Made by a program: the position numbers and the translations under genes | Shown here: piece by piece, positions 11,330-20,821 of the stretch | Position numbering within the stretch: the stretch's first letter is position 1 | Layout of the letters: each line of letters opens with the position of its first letter | The notes under the pieces: model-generated | Seen by the model: only the letters and a program-made list of their open reading frames with translations | Database searches by the model: none | Told to the model about the DNA's origin: nothing | DNA from: Piezodorus guildinii | Lineage: Eukaryota; Arthropoda; Insecta; Hemiptera; Pentatomidae | Assembly: GCA_023052935.1 (NCBI GenBank) | Contig: CM041295.1 | Location: 105,836,711-105,900,710, forward strand | Length of the DNA stretch: 64,000 bases | Reading direction: 5' to 3'

Positions 11330-11373
<44 letters not shown>
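10050..11373 (+). mobile_element. Jockey-A LINE, 5' truncated, with poly(A) and TSD
   Basis: A 1.3-kb copy starting inside the reverse transcriptase and ending in about 44 A residues. A 13-bp TSD AATAGATATCAAC is perfect at 10037-10049 and 11374-11386. The 3' UTR is almost identical to the copies at 48.0 and 58.6 kb, indicating recent activity of the family. Confidence 0.95.
10051..10902 (+). CDS. Jockey-A reverse transcriptase C-terminal part, open frame
   Basis: The frame is open for 284 codons, from the truncation point to a TAA at 10900-10902. It contains GVPQGSVLGPVLY, the catalytic FADD in TFLATFADDTAIL, and the Jockey hallmark YGLELWGTAKRSNIKRIQ followed by SKVLRTIVNAPYYVSN. It lacks the endonuclease and the first palm aspartate (FLDIAQAFD in the 58.6-kb copy), so it cannot be active alone. 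The same region of the 58.6-kb copy carries several single-base frameshifts that this copy does not, so this is the better guide to the family protein. No start codon of its own is implied. Confidence 0.85.
   Translation, partial: RSYLSNRSFRVCCGVEFSNFYPIEAGVPQGSVLGPVLYILYTADIPIHPDTFLATFADDTAILSSNSDPEIASLILQRHLCLIEDWCNAWRIKVNESKCTHVTFTLRRKSCPMVHFNSIPLPSSDTVRYLGLLLDKRLTWNPHTRLKRKELNRRFGQLYRLLNRKSKLTVDNKLLLYKTILKPMWTYGLELWGTAKRSNIKRIQSFQSKVLRTIVNAPYYVSNYTLHHDLNVPFISDLIPSKFSKFHQNLIHHPNPLAQSLSSSTHPFNPPRRLKRQWPRDIL

Positions 11374-11375
<2 letters not shown>
11331..11375 (+). repeat. Poly(A) tail of Jockey-A
   Basis: About 44 uninterrupted A residues directly before the TSD. Confidence 0.95.
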
Positions 11376-11384
<9 letters not shown>

Positions 11385-11600
11385 ACAGATATTACCTGTT
11401 TCATCATAAGCTTATGTAGTGTAGTTAATTAACAGTTCGATTTCCTATATGACACAACTCCATGAAAAAACGTATTTTCTACAATGATGGAAGAATATTT
11501 TATTGTAGGTAGAATATACGATGAAGTGAGTTGGGGGGTGCAGTTATAGAAAAATTTCTTCAATTAAGTCGAGTGTTGCGCTCACCAGATTCTTTTTTAT

Positions 11601-11641
11601 TGCCCTGAAGATGGCCTATAATTTAGGTCGAAACGTTGGCA
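11601..11641 (+). ncRNA. Hammerhead-like motif (PLE)
   Basis: TGCC, CTGAAGA, T, GGCC-loop-GGTC, GAAA, CGTT, GGCA. TGCC pairs with GGCA (stem I), GGCC pairs with GGTC (stem II, one G-U), and ACGT could form a minimal self-complementary stem III. An extra T between CTGAAGA and stem II departs from the canonical core. Confidence 0.5.
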
Positions 11642-11720
11642 TAATAAGACACTGTATATTTCTATACATATTTTTTCTTTATGTATTGTTTTATATAACT
11701 GGCTGTTATCTTTTTTTCAT

Positions 11721-11761
11721 TGTCCTGAAGATGGTCTATAATTTAAGTCGAAACGTTGGCG
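11721..11761 (+). ncRNA. Hammerhead-like motif (PLE), second tandem copy
   Basis: GTC, CTGAAGA, T, GGTC-loop-AGTC, GAAA, CGTT, GGC. Stem I keeps pairing through a G-U (GTC with GGC). It lies 120 bp after the first motif, same orientation. Confidence 0.5.
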
Positions 11762-11824
11762 CAGTACATTAAGTTTACTTAATTGAAGCGTTTTTATGAC
11801 TGCATCCCCAAACTAACTTGAACT

Positions 11825-13035
11825 TGTATTTTTCTACAATTGGAAGAAAAAAAAACATATTCAGCTCGGCCAAAAGGAGATGGCCAAGGGACATTCTAAC
11901 TTAAATTAGACATTGAAGTGTTACCAATAAGTAGTTCCTTTATTAGACTTCATCATACGTTATAAGCATATAACTAATTTACTTATTGTATTCTCTCAAT
12001 TCTGCTGTAAATCTCAATAAATCAATTAAAATAAATGTTTTTTTCAATATATTTATTTATAATTACAAGTGAATTATGAGATACATGTAGTAAATGTGGT
12101 ACAGTATTAAACTGATTCACGATTCACACTTATGTATACTACCTATTGGCAGCTCTTCAATAATATAAATTTAAATAAAATAAAAAAATTGCCTAAAGAC
12201 CATTAAAGTAAAAATGGCTCTGTATGATTTCAATTACTAATTTCCATCCAATAGTCTTGGTTGGGCATACAAAAAAATATTTTCCTTGACACATATTTTG
12301 ATAATAGCCACCTCAAGGAGGAGAAAAGTCGAGTTTTCACTTGGTTTTCCTTGTGTATGTGTCCAACAGAAATACTGAAGGAACTTAACTGTCCTAATTA
12401 GCAGAGGTTTTTTTACTCACGTGTGAAACAGTGTTGAAGTCATGAATTATTTCGTTTCATTGACAAATTATGAATATTCAGATTATGAAAGCCTTTTTTG
12501 TGATTTTTTAATTTTATGGCATGATGTAGTTGAATTAAAAATGATACAATTTATTTCATAACTGGATAAAACCTATTCGATTGTAGTTATAAATGTTGTA
12601 TAACAAAAAATGACGCAATTAGTAGTTCAATGACGGCTTGTTTATTAAATGAATGTTCCAATCACAGACAAAATACAATGGAACCTTATGTAGTGTTGAA
12701 AATAAACAAAATTGTTTTGATGTTTTTCCTATTAGCTTTTTTTCAGTGATTCATAGTTTCGTCAACAATTTTCATATTTATTTTCAACTTAATTCAATGT
12801 TTTCTTCCCTCCTTTTTTTTCGAATTTGAAGGGCTTGGAGCGAAGGCATTAGAAAACTCTATATTTTAACTTGAATGGATTAATTAGATAATTTATTAGT
12901 TTTATTAAATTTCGTATGGTTTAATTTTGCTTATTTGTTTATGTATTGTTTATTTTGGTAATAAATCATTTTTTTTAAATAAATAAATAAAAAGTAAAAA
13001 ATCAATTAAAAAAATAATGATAAATCAGTTTTATT
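11825..13035. other. Mostly unassigned; Jockey-B-like 3' UTR relic near 12040-12170
   Basis: No gene is seen. The stretch 12040-12170 has the order TTATTT..ATTACAAGTGAA, ATACATGTAGTAAAT and CTATTGGCAGCTC, similar to the 3' UTRs at 13.15 and 26.05 kb (minus orientation). The remainder is AT-rich, without recognised repeats. Confidence 0.45.
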
Positions 13036-14216
13036 TTTTGGGTGTTTTAGCAACACACGACTTTCACTTACCTCCGTTATTTATATATGTTTAAGAGTTT
13101 TTGAACAAAGTTAGAAACGAAAATATATTGTTTTTTTTTTTTATTATATATTTTTTTATGAAATTTACAACTGTACAAAAAATACATCAAGTAAATATGC
13201 TGTAATGTTATAACACATGGAATGAACATGAAGAGAAACTGCCCATTGGCAGCACTCTTTGGTAGTGAGTCTAAACAAGAAGTTCTCGAGGCCATCTTCT
13301 TTTCAGACGCCTCGGAGGATTATCAGGAATGGAAGAGGAAACAAGGATTGAAACTGATGGATTAGAGTGGGAGTGAGTTTTTCATGGAAGGTGTAATACC
13401 TGGTAGGGCTAATATATTGTTAAAGAATTATTTACATTGGATCTTAATAGAAACAGGTGTTTTATTAAATATTCTATCATATTATTTTCTAAAATAATCA
13501 GTTAGTTTATCGGCTTTTCATCACTATCCATTAACAACAAGCTTGTGTATGAGATAATATTTTTCTAAAATCTTAAGATTTCCAACGGTATATTATACAT
13601 CTATATTACTGTTTTTAAATTTAAAAACACAAAAATTGCATTAATTTTTTTTTTTCCTTTACTTGGATATCGAATTTGTTCAACTTATATATTTACGTGT
13701 TTTTTAGCAATGCTAGAAAGATGATTTGGCAATTTTATAAAAAATGACAAAATTAAAGGTACTTTAGAAAAAGAAATTTTGAAATATCGGCACTTAAGCC
13801 CTGCCAGACTATTTCAATCAGAATGAAACCTACATGATATATAGCCCGTCCAATTTTACATCGATATAGCTAGTTTAATAAAAATCGTTTGAGCCTTTTT
13901 TGATTAAATCGCAAATAGGTGCAAAATGCATGGTATAAAGTGGCCTTCTGGTTAGCTGATTTCGATCAAAAAGTTGCTGTAACATCTCGGGCTTATTTGT
14001 CTTAAATATGAATTTTCATCTTCATATGACTTTTTGTTTACGCGCGGGAGTTCCATACACGGACACACACACACAGACCTTTTTGCGTGACTTGGTTATT
14101 TCGACTCAGGGGACCCTAAAACGTGTATTTCGTTGAAAACTGGAATTCGAAAATTTTCACTATCGCAATACGTTCCCTTACTACATATTCCATATATAAA
14201 TAGGGAAAATAAAAAA
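13036..14216 (+). mobile_element. HEL copy, near full length, opposite orientation
   Basis: It begins AGCAACACACGACTTTCACTTACCTCCG and ends in the palindrome AATACGTTCCCTTACTACATATTCCATATATAAATAGGG. All body blocks are in order, including TTAAGCCCTGCCAGACTATT, GGTGCAAAATGCATGG and GACTTGGTTATT. A Jockey-B tail (13133-13410) is nested inside. No open reading frame is shared between copies, so it is nonautonomous. Confidence 0.82.
13133..13410 (-). mobile_element. Jockey-B LINE 3' end nested in HEL
   Basis: Minus-strand translation YYTFHEKLTPTLIHQF..RGV, then KEDGLE, aligns with the copies at 6.1 and 49.6 kb. The T-run at its left is the poly(A) tail seen from the plus strand. An 11-bp TSD AATATATTGTT lies at 13122-13132 and 13411-13421. 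Confidence 0.82.
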
Positions 14217-15261
14217 TAAACGAAAGTAGACAATAAAAAAAAAAAAATTAAATAAATAAATATACTAATCACAAACTATGAAAATGATACAAAATGCATG
14301 AAGTTAAAGGCTTGCTATGTATAATGTTTACTTTTGCAATTTATATGTATAATAATATGCATAATATATAATATGCATGTATAATACTTAGTCATTGTAC
14401 TACTTTTGGTGGTACATATACTAAAATTAGTTTAGAGATTTATTGTTTTGGTATTTTTTTATCTAATGTAAAATATTAATCCAAATGTTGGTTTCCAAAT
14501 TTATGTGCTATAAATATCGTAAAATTAAGGTGTATGATATGGATTGAAAATATGATGAATCCGTTTGAAAAAAATATGTAATCAGTTGTCAAAATTACGA
14601 AAGTGGTTGTAAAAATTATTTATTTCACACAATGCATTGTAAAGCGACTTAACAAGGAGAGAGCAAAGCAACGAAAACAAACGCGATTTCAAGAGGAGGC
14701 GACTAAAGCTAATAGTTCAAAAAACTTTTTTGCTAAGCTCTGGGCCTTCTTATGGAACCTATAATTTTTATCACTGATACATTTCCGCAATCGTATATCT
14801 CAGCAAAAAAATGCACAGAATCAATATTATACAATAGAACATTAGTACACTTAAAAAAATGATGTTTTTCTACCTCTCACCCTTATCCATACCGAATCCG
14901 ATGCAGGAAATTCCGGTGCTTTTTATCAGCTATTACGGGAAGGATGTTGAACAATTTATATCAAGTTTCAAACATCGATGTATTCTTCATAAATGTTTTA
15001 AAAATTTAAGATTTTTGATCGTACAAAGAGTATACGCAGTTGTAAATTCAGATGGCGTTTACTGTCGTTAGGCGTCCTTAACACTAATACGAAAAGCAAT
15101 AAATAATTCGAAGGAAAATGACCTAAAATGGTCACCACTGCTAATTTCAAAACGCTATATCACTGCTTTTTCTTAACCGATTCATTAATTCTTTTTCGTT
15201 TTGTAGGAAATTTAATTATGAAAATGAAATTATTTAAAAATTATTAACTAGAAAATTATTT
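14217..15261. other. Unassigned stretch
   Basis: No known repeat was recognised. A 70-codon frame (14859-15071) carries no motif that I know. The segment 14640-14750 is less AT-rich (GGAGAGAGCAAAGCAACG) but gives no convincing protein. Confidence 0.4.
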
Positions 15262-15674
15262 AGTTATGAAATGAATTTTTTTAGAATGATTTGGAACGAA
15301 AATAAATGCGAAATTAGTACTTTTAGAAAATGACCGCATTTCTAAATCGCGTTTTTTAAGGACTTGAGAATTCATTAGATAACATCAAATAGAATATTTA
15401 GATAAAACTAAATGATGAGAATACAAATATGTAAAAAAAATCAATTTCGTAAAAAATGTCCTTTAGTATTTTTTGGAAATCAACGTCTCAATTGTTGGTA
15501 CTTATTTAAATATTCATATTTTATCTTCAAAAATGACTTTGAGTTATATGTAAAATTACAATTATTTTTCTTTTCTGTTTTATGATTAACGGTGTACAGA
15601 TTCCAAAACTCTATAGAATTTTTTTCTCTATCTTCTAAAATAACCTGGTTACAAGTGTACACACAGGTTAGATT

Positions 15675-15678
<4 letters not shown>

Positions 15679-15720
<42 letters not shown>
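15679..15720. repeat. Poly(T) tract
   Basis: 42 consecutive T residues beside the left arm of the inverted repeat. Confidence 0.95.
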
Positions 15721-15722
<2 letters not shown>

Positions 15723-16041
15723 CGGTTTCTTGGTTAAATACTCCTTGGTTAAAAAAATAGTCAAATCACCACTGCTAATTTCAAAACGATACATCTCTGC
15801 TATTTCTAATCTAATGATTATTTTTTCATTTAATAGAAAATAAATAAACAAGCATATAAATTGGTAAGATATAAATTTATTTATTTTTTTTATTTTATTC
15901 GTCGTGTTGCCATGATCCTAAAACTTAATACATTTTTTCTTATACATCTTAAAACATAATTGATATATAATATTGATGGGTGACATTTTTAATTTTTTTT
16001 TTCCTTTTTTTTTAATTTTTATAATTATTCGCGGTTTCTTT

Positions 16042-16214
16042 CTCCCCCGGGTAGTGACACTCGTCAGCCTACTGGTGGCAACTCGCAAAAATAGGCGTAA
16101 GGAGTGATGACCCTACCCTAAACATTTCATCGAGAAACGTGAGTTTATTCTCCCAGGAGTTTATACCACGCGGCCAAGGGCCTACAAGGCCTGTCGCACC
16201 AGAGGAAAAAAAAA
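16042..16214 (+). mobile_element. SINE-A, 5' truncated
   Basis: Corresponds to the 3' part of SINE-A (CTCCCCCGGGTA to CTACAAGGCCTGTCGC) ending in an A-rich tail. A 10-bp TSD CGGTTTCTTT is perfect at 16032-16041 and 16220-16229. The tRNA-like head is absent, which fits incomplete reverse transcription. Confidence 0.85.
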
Positions 16215-16376
16215 GATCTCGGTTTCTTTGTTTAAAAGCTCTGTTAAATTTTCTCTCTAACTTCAAAAATAACTGAGTTATTAAATTAAATATCTTCATT
16301 TAAAAAAAGCACACACTGCCTTCCATTCCTCACCCAATCACTTTATTTCATAAGCTTTTTATCAGTTTTTCATATC

Positions 16377-16414
16377 AGTCGACGTTTCGGGGCTGTTTCC
16401 CCATTTTTAAGACT
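16377..16414 (-). ncRNA. Hammerhead-like motif (PLE)
   Basis: Minus strand: AGTC, TTAAAAA, T, GGGG-loop-CCCC, GAAA, CGTC, GACT. AGTC pairs perfectly with GACT and GGGG with CCCC, but the catalytic box TTAAAAA is degenerate. Confidence 0.4.
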
Positions 16415-16710
16415 TATTCCTTTTCCATTATATAATTACTATATTATATTTCACCCTTCATTCAATTTCATAGCACACTGCTACTTGTCCATATTGGTCT
16501 TCATTGGCTCACGTTTCAAGCCATGTTCATTGTACATGTACACTTGTAACCAGGTTATTTTAGAAGATAGATAAAAAAATTCTATAGAGTTTTGGAATCT
16601 GTACACCGTTAATCATAAAACAGAAAAGAAAAATAATTGAAATTTTACATATAACTCAAAGACATTTTTGAAGATAAAATATGAATATATAAATAAGTAC
16701 CGACAATTAA

Positions 16711-17699
16711 GACGTTGATTTCCAAAAGGTACTAAAGGACATTTTTTTACGAAATTGATTTTTTTTACATATTTGTATTCTCATCATTTAGTTTTATCTA
16801 AATATTCTATTTGATGTTATCTAATGAATTCTCAAGTCCTTAAAAAACACGATTTAGAAATGCGGTCATTTTCTAAAAGTACTAATTTCGCATTTATTTT
16901 CGTTCCAAATCATTCTAAAAAAATTCATTTCATAACTTTAATATGATTTTATTATTATAGTAAAAAAATAATTCTAAATTTTAAGGCAAAAAGACCCAAA
17001 TTAGCTAGTTTAATAATATAGTAATGAGAGATTTTCGCGCTTCCTGTAAAATTTCCTAGAATGGATATAGTACCTTTTGGAAATCAACGTCTCAATTGTT
17101 GGACGTTGATTTCCAAAAGGTACTAAAGGACATTTTTTACGAAATTGATTTTTTTTTACATATTTGTATTCTCATCATTTAGTTTTATCTAAATATTCTA
17201 TTTGATGTTATCTAATGAATTCTCAAGTCCTTAAAAAACACGATTTAGAAATGCCGTCATTTTCTAAAAGTACTAATTTCGCATTTATTTTCGTTCCAAA
17301 TCATTCTAAAAAATTCATTTCATAACTTTAATATGATGTTATTATTATAGTAAAAAAATAATTCTAAATTTTAAGGCAAAAAGACCCAAATTAGCTAGTT
17401 TAATAATATAGTAATGAGAGATTTTCGCGCTTCCTGTAAAATTTCCTAGAATGGATATAGTACCTTTTGGAAATCAACGTCTCAATTGTTGGACGTTGAT
17501 TTCCAAAAGGTACTAAAGGACATTTTTTACGAAATTGATTTTCTTTTACATATTTGTATTCTCATCATTTAGTTTTATCTAAATATTCTATTTGATGTTA
17601 TCTAATGAATTCTCAAGTCCTTAAAAAACGCGATTTAGAAATGCGGTCATTTTCTAAAAGTACTAATTTCGCATTTATTTTCGTTCCGAATCATTCTAA
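16711..17699. repeat. Tandem array of a 390-bp unit, about 2.5 copies
   Basis: Units start GACGTTGATTTCCAAAAGG at 16711, 17102 and 17492 (spacing 391 and 390). Each full unit ends with the inverse of its own start (CCTTTTGGAAATCAACGTC) followed by TCAATTGTTG, so junctions are palindromic. The outer flank of the left arm (about 15485-15520) shows the terminal inverted repeat is about 32 bp, extended by CAACAATTGA. This looks like a small TIR element that has become tandemly arrayed. Confidence 0.88.
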
Positions 17700-17760
17700 A
17701 AAGCTTATGAAATAAAGTGATTGGGTGAGGAATGGAAGGCATTGTGTGCTTTTTTTAAAT

Positions 17761-18224
17761 GTTTATATTAAGAAAACTTCCAAAAAAATTAAAAAAGAAA
17801 ATAAATTAAATATCTTTTAATCGGCCGCTATTTTAAAACTAATCGGCTTATATCAACATCTAGGTGTTAAGATCATCATTGGATGCGCCAGTATTTTAAT
17901 GCCGAGATTCAAAAACATCGGTCCAGTAGTTTCGGAGAAAAGTCACGGATGGCGGACAATTGTATTTTTTTTATTCGTTATTCAGATCCTACGTATCTTG
18001 AAACGTAAGCCCCCTTATTATTTTTATTGAAAATAATGAACTAAAAACAGCCATACTAAAATGAATTGTCGAAAACGTGGCTGGCTCTCGTAGTATAAGG
18101 ATTGAGAAATATTTGTAAAAATTAGCGTATTGAATGAAGCAATGGAATGACTGGGAAAATCATTGAAATACCATGTTACAAGTATGAATATGCATTATCG
18201 AATTATATCACATGGGATGGATTT
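17761..18224. other. Unassigned, with a LINE-tail-like motif
   Basis: The stretch near 17895-17950 (ACATCGGTCCAGTAGTTTCGG) resembles the common 'AAATCGGTCCAGCCGTT' motif of RTE-type 3' ends, also seen at 42.77 and 43.06 kb. No coding signal is seen. Confidence 0.4.
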
Positions 18225-18435
18225 TTTGTTTGTTTATTCATTTAATGCTGCTGTGGCTAATCGTACGATGCTACAGATGGTTGCATACATTTTGCATATC
18301 CACGTTTAATAGGGATCTTCGACGAGTACCTGACATAACCCCATTTTACGCCCCCTCCGAAAGATTTGACATGACCAAGAAGTTTTTACTCCCTTTAAAA
18401 AATCTAAAGGCCGTCTGCCGGCTTTGTTCCCAACT
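18225..18435 (-). mobile_element. SINE-B, interrupted by PLE
   Basis: Minus-strand SINE-B body: GTTTATTCATTTAATGCTGC, AGGGATCTTCGACGAGTACC and TCTAAAGGCCGTCTGCC. The tRNA-like head is cut off where the PLE copy at 18449 has inserted. Confidence 0.72.
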
Positions 18436-18741
18436 TTGGACTTATTTATTCATATTAAAATAGCACATTTTTTCTTCCAAATCTTTTTTATTTTCATGGA
18501 TACACAAATCGTCACAAGTGGTAATCAACGTTTCAGGGCCTTCATTTTTTTTTTCATAATATTTATTTAAACTCAAATTACCTTTTTTTATCTGTACATA
18601 CTAATATTCTATGGCGCACAGAAATAAAATAAAATAAAAAGCACGTTTAAAGATTATGATCACACAAAAATAGCATTTGGATTATATAACAATTACAAAT
18701 TAGAAACATATTTAAGTAAGATGAAAGGTAAAATATAAATT

Positions 18742-19036
18742 ATGGATAAACAAAGTGTCATATATAGAATTGATTGTGAAAATTTTGAGGGAGTGTACAT
18801 AGGTGAAACTAAAAACAAGGTTATCACAACACATTTCAAGTTCAATTAAAAAAAAAAAAAATCAAATGCAACAGCGTTATCAACACATAGCGCAAAATAT
18901 CAACATAAATTTAATTTTGAAAATATAAAAATACTAGATACATAAAAAAATAATAGAAATAGAAAAATGCTAGAAGCAATACACATAACCAAAAATAATA
19001 ATAAACAGTTAATTTTAAAAGAGACACCAAAAATCT
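18742..19036 (+). pseudogene. PLE GIY-YIG endonuclease relic
   Basis: Reading from 18742: MDKQSVIYRIDCENFEGVYI, then GETKNK. This is the V/GIY...VYIGET core of Penelope-type GIY-YIG domains. After a stop and a short A-run the downstream part reads LSTHSAKYQHKFNFENIKIL, then, after another stop, RKMLEAIHITKNNN, including the conserved Glu region. The usual arginine-rich helix after YIGET is altered (NKVITTHF). At least three stops make it nonfunctional. The intact domain would nick target DNA for insertion. Confidence 0.8.
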
Positions 19037-19277
19037 AGGTACTCACTACGCGGACATAATAAATAATATAAAAATTTAAGAAAAATACAACAATAAAATA
19101 GTGAAAAACAAAATAAATAATAACATCGAAATAACAGACTCAGGAATTAGATCAATTTAACAATATTAAAGTACAAAGGAAAAACAGTGAGCCAATGTTC
19201 AACCTTACATGCTGACGCAGCTGTGTGCCCTAGAATATTAGAATGTTCAGATAAAAAAAAGCAATTTGAATTTAAAT

Positions 19278-19308
<31 letters not shown>

Positions 19309-19355
19309 TATTTAATAAAATTTTACTAAAAGCAAAATGTTTTAAAAAAGTGTTT

Positions 19356-19393
19356 AGTCTTGAAAATGGGGAAAAGGCCCCGAAACGTTGACT
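19356..19393 (+). ncRNA. Hammerhead-like motif in PLE right end
   Basis: AGTC, TTGAAAA, T, GGGG-loop-CCCC, GAAA, CGTT, GACT. Stems I (AGTC/GACT) and II (GGGG/CCCC) pair perfectly; the CTGANGA box is degenerate. A partner relic in the left end (18523-18550, minus) is decayed. Confidence 0.45.
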
Positions 19394-19522
19394 ACCACTT
19401 GTGACAATTTGTGTAACAATGAAAATAAAAAAGATTTGGAAGAAAAATGTGATATTTTAATATGAATAAATAAGTAAATCTTCCTCAAGTAATACGGATC
19501 TAAAAAACCTTGGACTTATTTA

Positions 19523-20259
19523 AACATCCATTTTAAAATTTATGGCCTGATCTTCTTGGGTTTGGAGGCAAGAATCGGATTGGGATTCAGGAAGGTCAGG
19601 TCCCAAAAGTGGAGGGGTGGGGCTGAAATAGGGGAGACTTCACCCCTTGTTTCTCTAGGGCACAGACTATAACCTTCCTCAATACAAGTCTGCTTACCTT
19701 ACCTACCGCCTGTGCCTCAAAGCATTGCAAGGCTGCTTCACTGATGCTGATTTCCTTGGTCGGGAGCCTGTCATAACTCTACTTCTCTTCAATCGCTTAT
19801 TCCATTTGATGTCGCTTTGCAGTCGTCATGTTCCAGTATGAGTGCCATTAACGGAACTCGCCTGTAAGTACGTCAACATAAGAAATTAACACGGTAAGAT
19901 AATGTGTTAAATGCGTTGTGTTTCGAGCTTAAGTGTTATATCAATAGTCCAATCTTTTGCCGCTCAACATTTTTTATTATCCTGTTTTATTTTTATTACA
20001 GGTTCAGGAACTTTTGTTCTTTACTTTTTTAATACATACATAGCGATTAAGTTTTCCCTATCTGGGATTATTAAATTTTCCGTTATCTGTACTTCACTTT
20101 AAAATAACAAACAAATAAACTTAACCTATGTTGATTTATGTTTTTCATTTCTGCCGATGATAAAATATTATAATGAACATACGTTATAAAATAAACATAT
20201 TTTATTTATATCAATATGTTCTAAAAACACCTGAAGATCTCGCATAATATTAAAAGTAT
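19523..20259. other. Unassigned; GC-richer island 19540-19870
   Basis: The island 19540-19870 (for example GGGTTTGGAGGCAAGAATCG, then later CATTGCAAGGCTGCTTCACT) stands out from the AT-rich surroundings but gives no long open frame on either strand. The rest is AT-rich. Confidence 0.4.
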
Positions 20260-20301
20260 ATATTCGGGTATATATATATATTTTTTATTAAGTCATCATT
20301 T

Positions 20302-20331
20302 GACGTTTCGGGATCTTCTCCCGTCTTCTAC
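20302..20331 (-). ncRNA. Hammerhead-like motif (PLE), degraded
   Basis: Minus strand: AGAAGAC, GGGA-loop-TCCC, GAAA, CGTC. Stem II is clear; stem I pairing is not convincing. Confidence 0.25.
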
Positions 20332-20821
20332 AAAGTAAAAATATCAATTTCCATTACATTAAAAAAAAAAAACTCTATCTGAAATGAATAGTTAAAACGT
20401 TTTGTAAAAAAAATATTATAAGTTAGCTGTCCATTATTAACAAAAATTTTAAAATTATTATACAACAAATTTTAAATTCAATAGGAGGTATTAAAAACAA
20501 TAATTAACAATGTTACATAGTAATTAGTTAATGCAATAAATATTTTAAAATTACCTGGTTTATACCATTTTGAATTTCAATTGTTCCTTCCAACATTTTA
20601 ACTGGTACACAAATTAAAAAGGAAAATTAGTATAAAGTAGTCATTAGGTAAAATCAGGGTATTGCTCAGATCTTTGTCCTCAAATGGATTAATGATTAGA
20701 CCAATTTATAACTTATATATGGTTATTGTTATTAAATAATGTCAAATTCTTAAAAACATATTATTATTAAATTATTTATATTATATTTTTAATATTTTAG
20801 TTTAATCAGAGTAATGGTAAC

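Larger units (their letters stand above)
11521..11824 (+). mobile_element. Small TIR element with two hammerhead-like motifs
   Basis: The ends are inverted: GAGTTGGGGGGTGCAGTTAT near 11527 matches, reversed, ATGACTGCATCCCCAAACT near 11800, continuing through TTCTTCAATT and AATTGAAG. Between them lie two direct hammerhead-like motifs 120 bp apart. The same terminal sequence flanks the larger element at 50222-51845, and its left end also occurs at 23.09 kb, so this is a short member of that PLE-related family. A HEL-like end (GTTGCGCTCACCAG) at 11572-11585 is embedded next to the first motif. Confidence 0.65.
15262..16940. repeat. Large inverted repeat, arms about 400 bp
   Basis: The arm 15262-15664 is repeated in reverse complement at 16543-16940, over GTTCCAAATCATTCT, TCATCATTTAGTTTTATC and AACCTGGTTACAAGTGTACA. 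The 880-bp centre holds a T42 tract, SINE-A and a PLE-type end. The right arm carries on into tandem copies of the same unit. Confidence 0.88.
16290..17760. mobile_element. PLE-type element with short inverted ends enclosing the 390-bp array
   Basis: The segment 16295-16358 (GCCTTCCATTCCTCACCCAA, then TCACTTTATTTCATAAGC) is repeated inverted at 17701-17760. The left copy continues into a hammerhead-like motif (16377-16414) like those of the PLE copies at 19.36 and 22.6 kb. The right copy starts abruptly at an AAGCTT junction with the third tandem unit. Confidence 0.5.
18436..19522 (+). mobile_element. Penelope-like element with inverted pseudo-LTRs and 13-bp TSD
   Basis: The ends 18449-18540 and 19375-19480 are an inverted pair of about 95 bp (CCACTTGTGAC, AAAAAAGATTTGGAAGAAAAA, TATTTTAATATGAATAAAT). 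The flanking repeat TTGGACTTATTTA is perfect at 18436-18448 and 19510-19522; the 19481-19509 tail lies inside it. A decayed GIY-YIG endonuclease lies between the ends. Inverted terminal repeats, internal GIY-YIG and variable TSDs are features of Penelope-like retroelements. The reverse transcriptase is missing. Confidence 0.82.

Noticed and set aside
11566..11585. HEL end (TGTTGCGCTCACCAG) as an independent insertion
   Set aside because: Only about 20 bases match and no body is present; it is noted as part of the small TIR element instead.
14859..15071. 70-codon open frame as a small gene
   Set aside because: There is no motif, splice signal or repeat support, and its length is expected by chance.
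15592..15843. 83-codon open frame through the T42 tract
   Set aside because: It is a run of phenylalanine codons made by poly(T); no gene.
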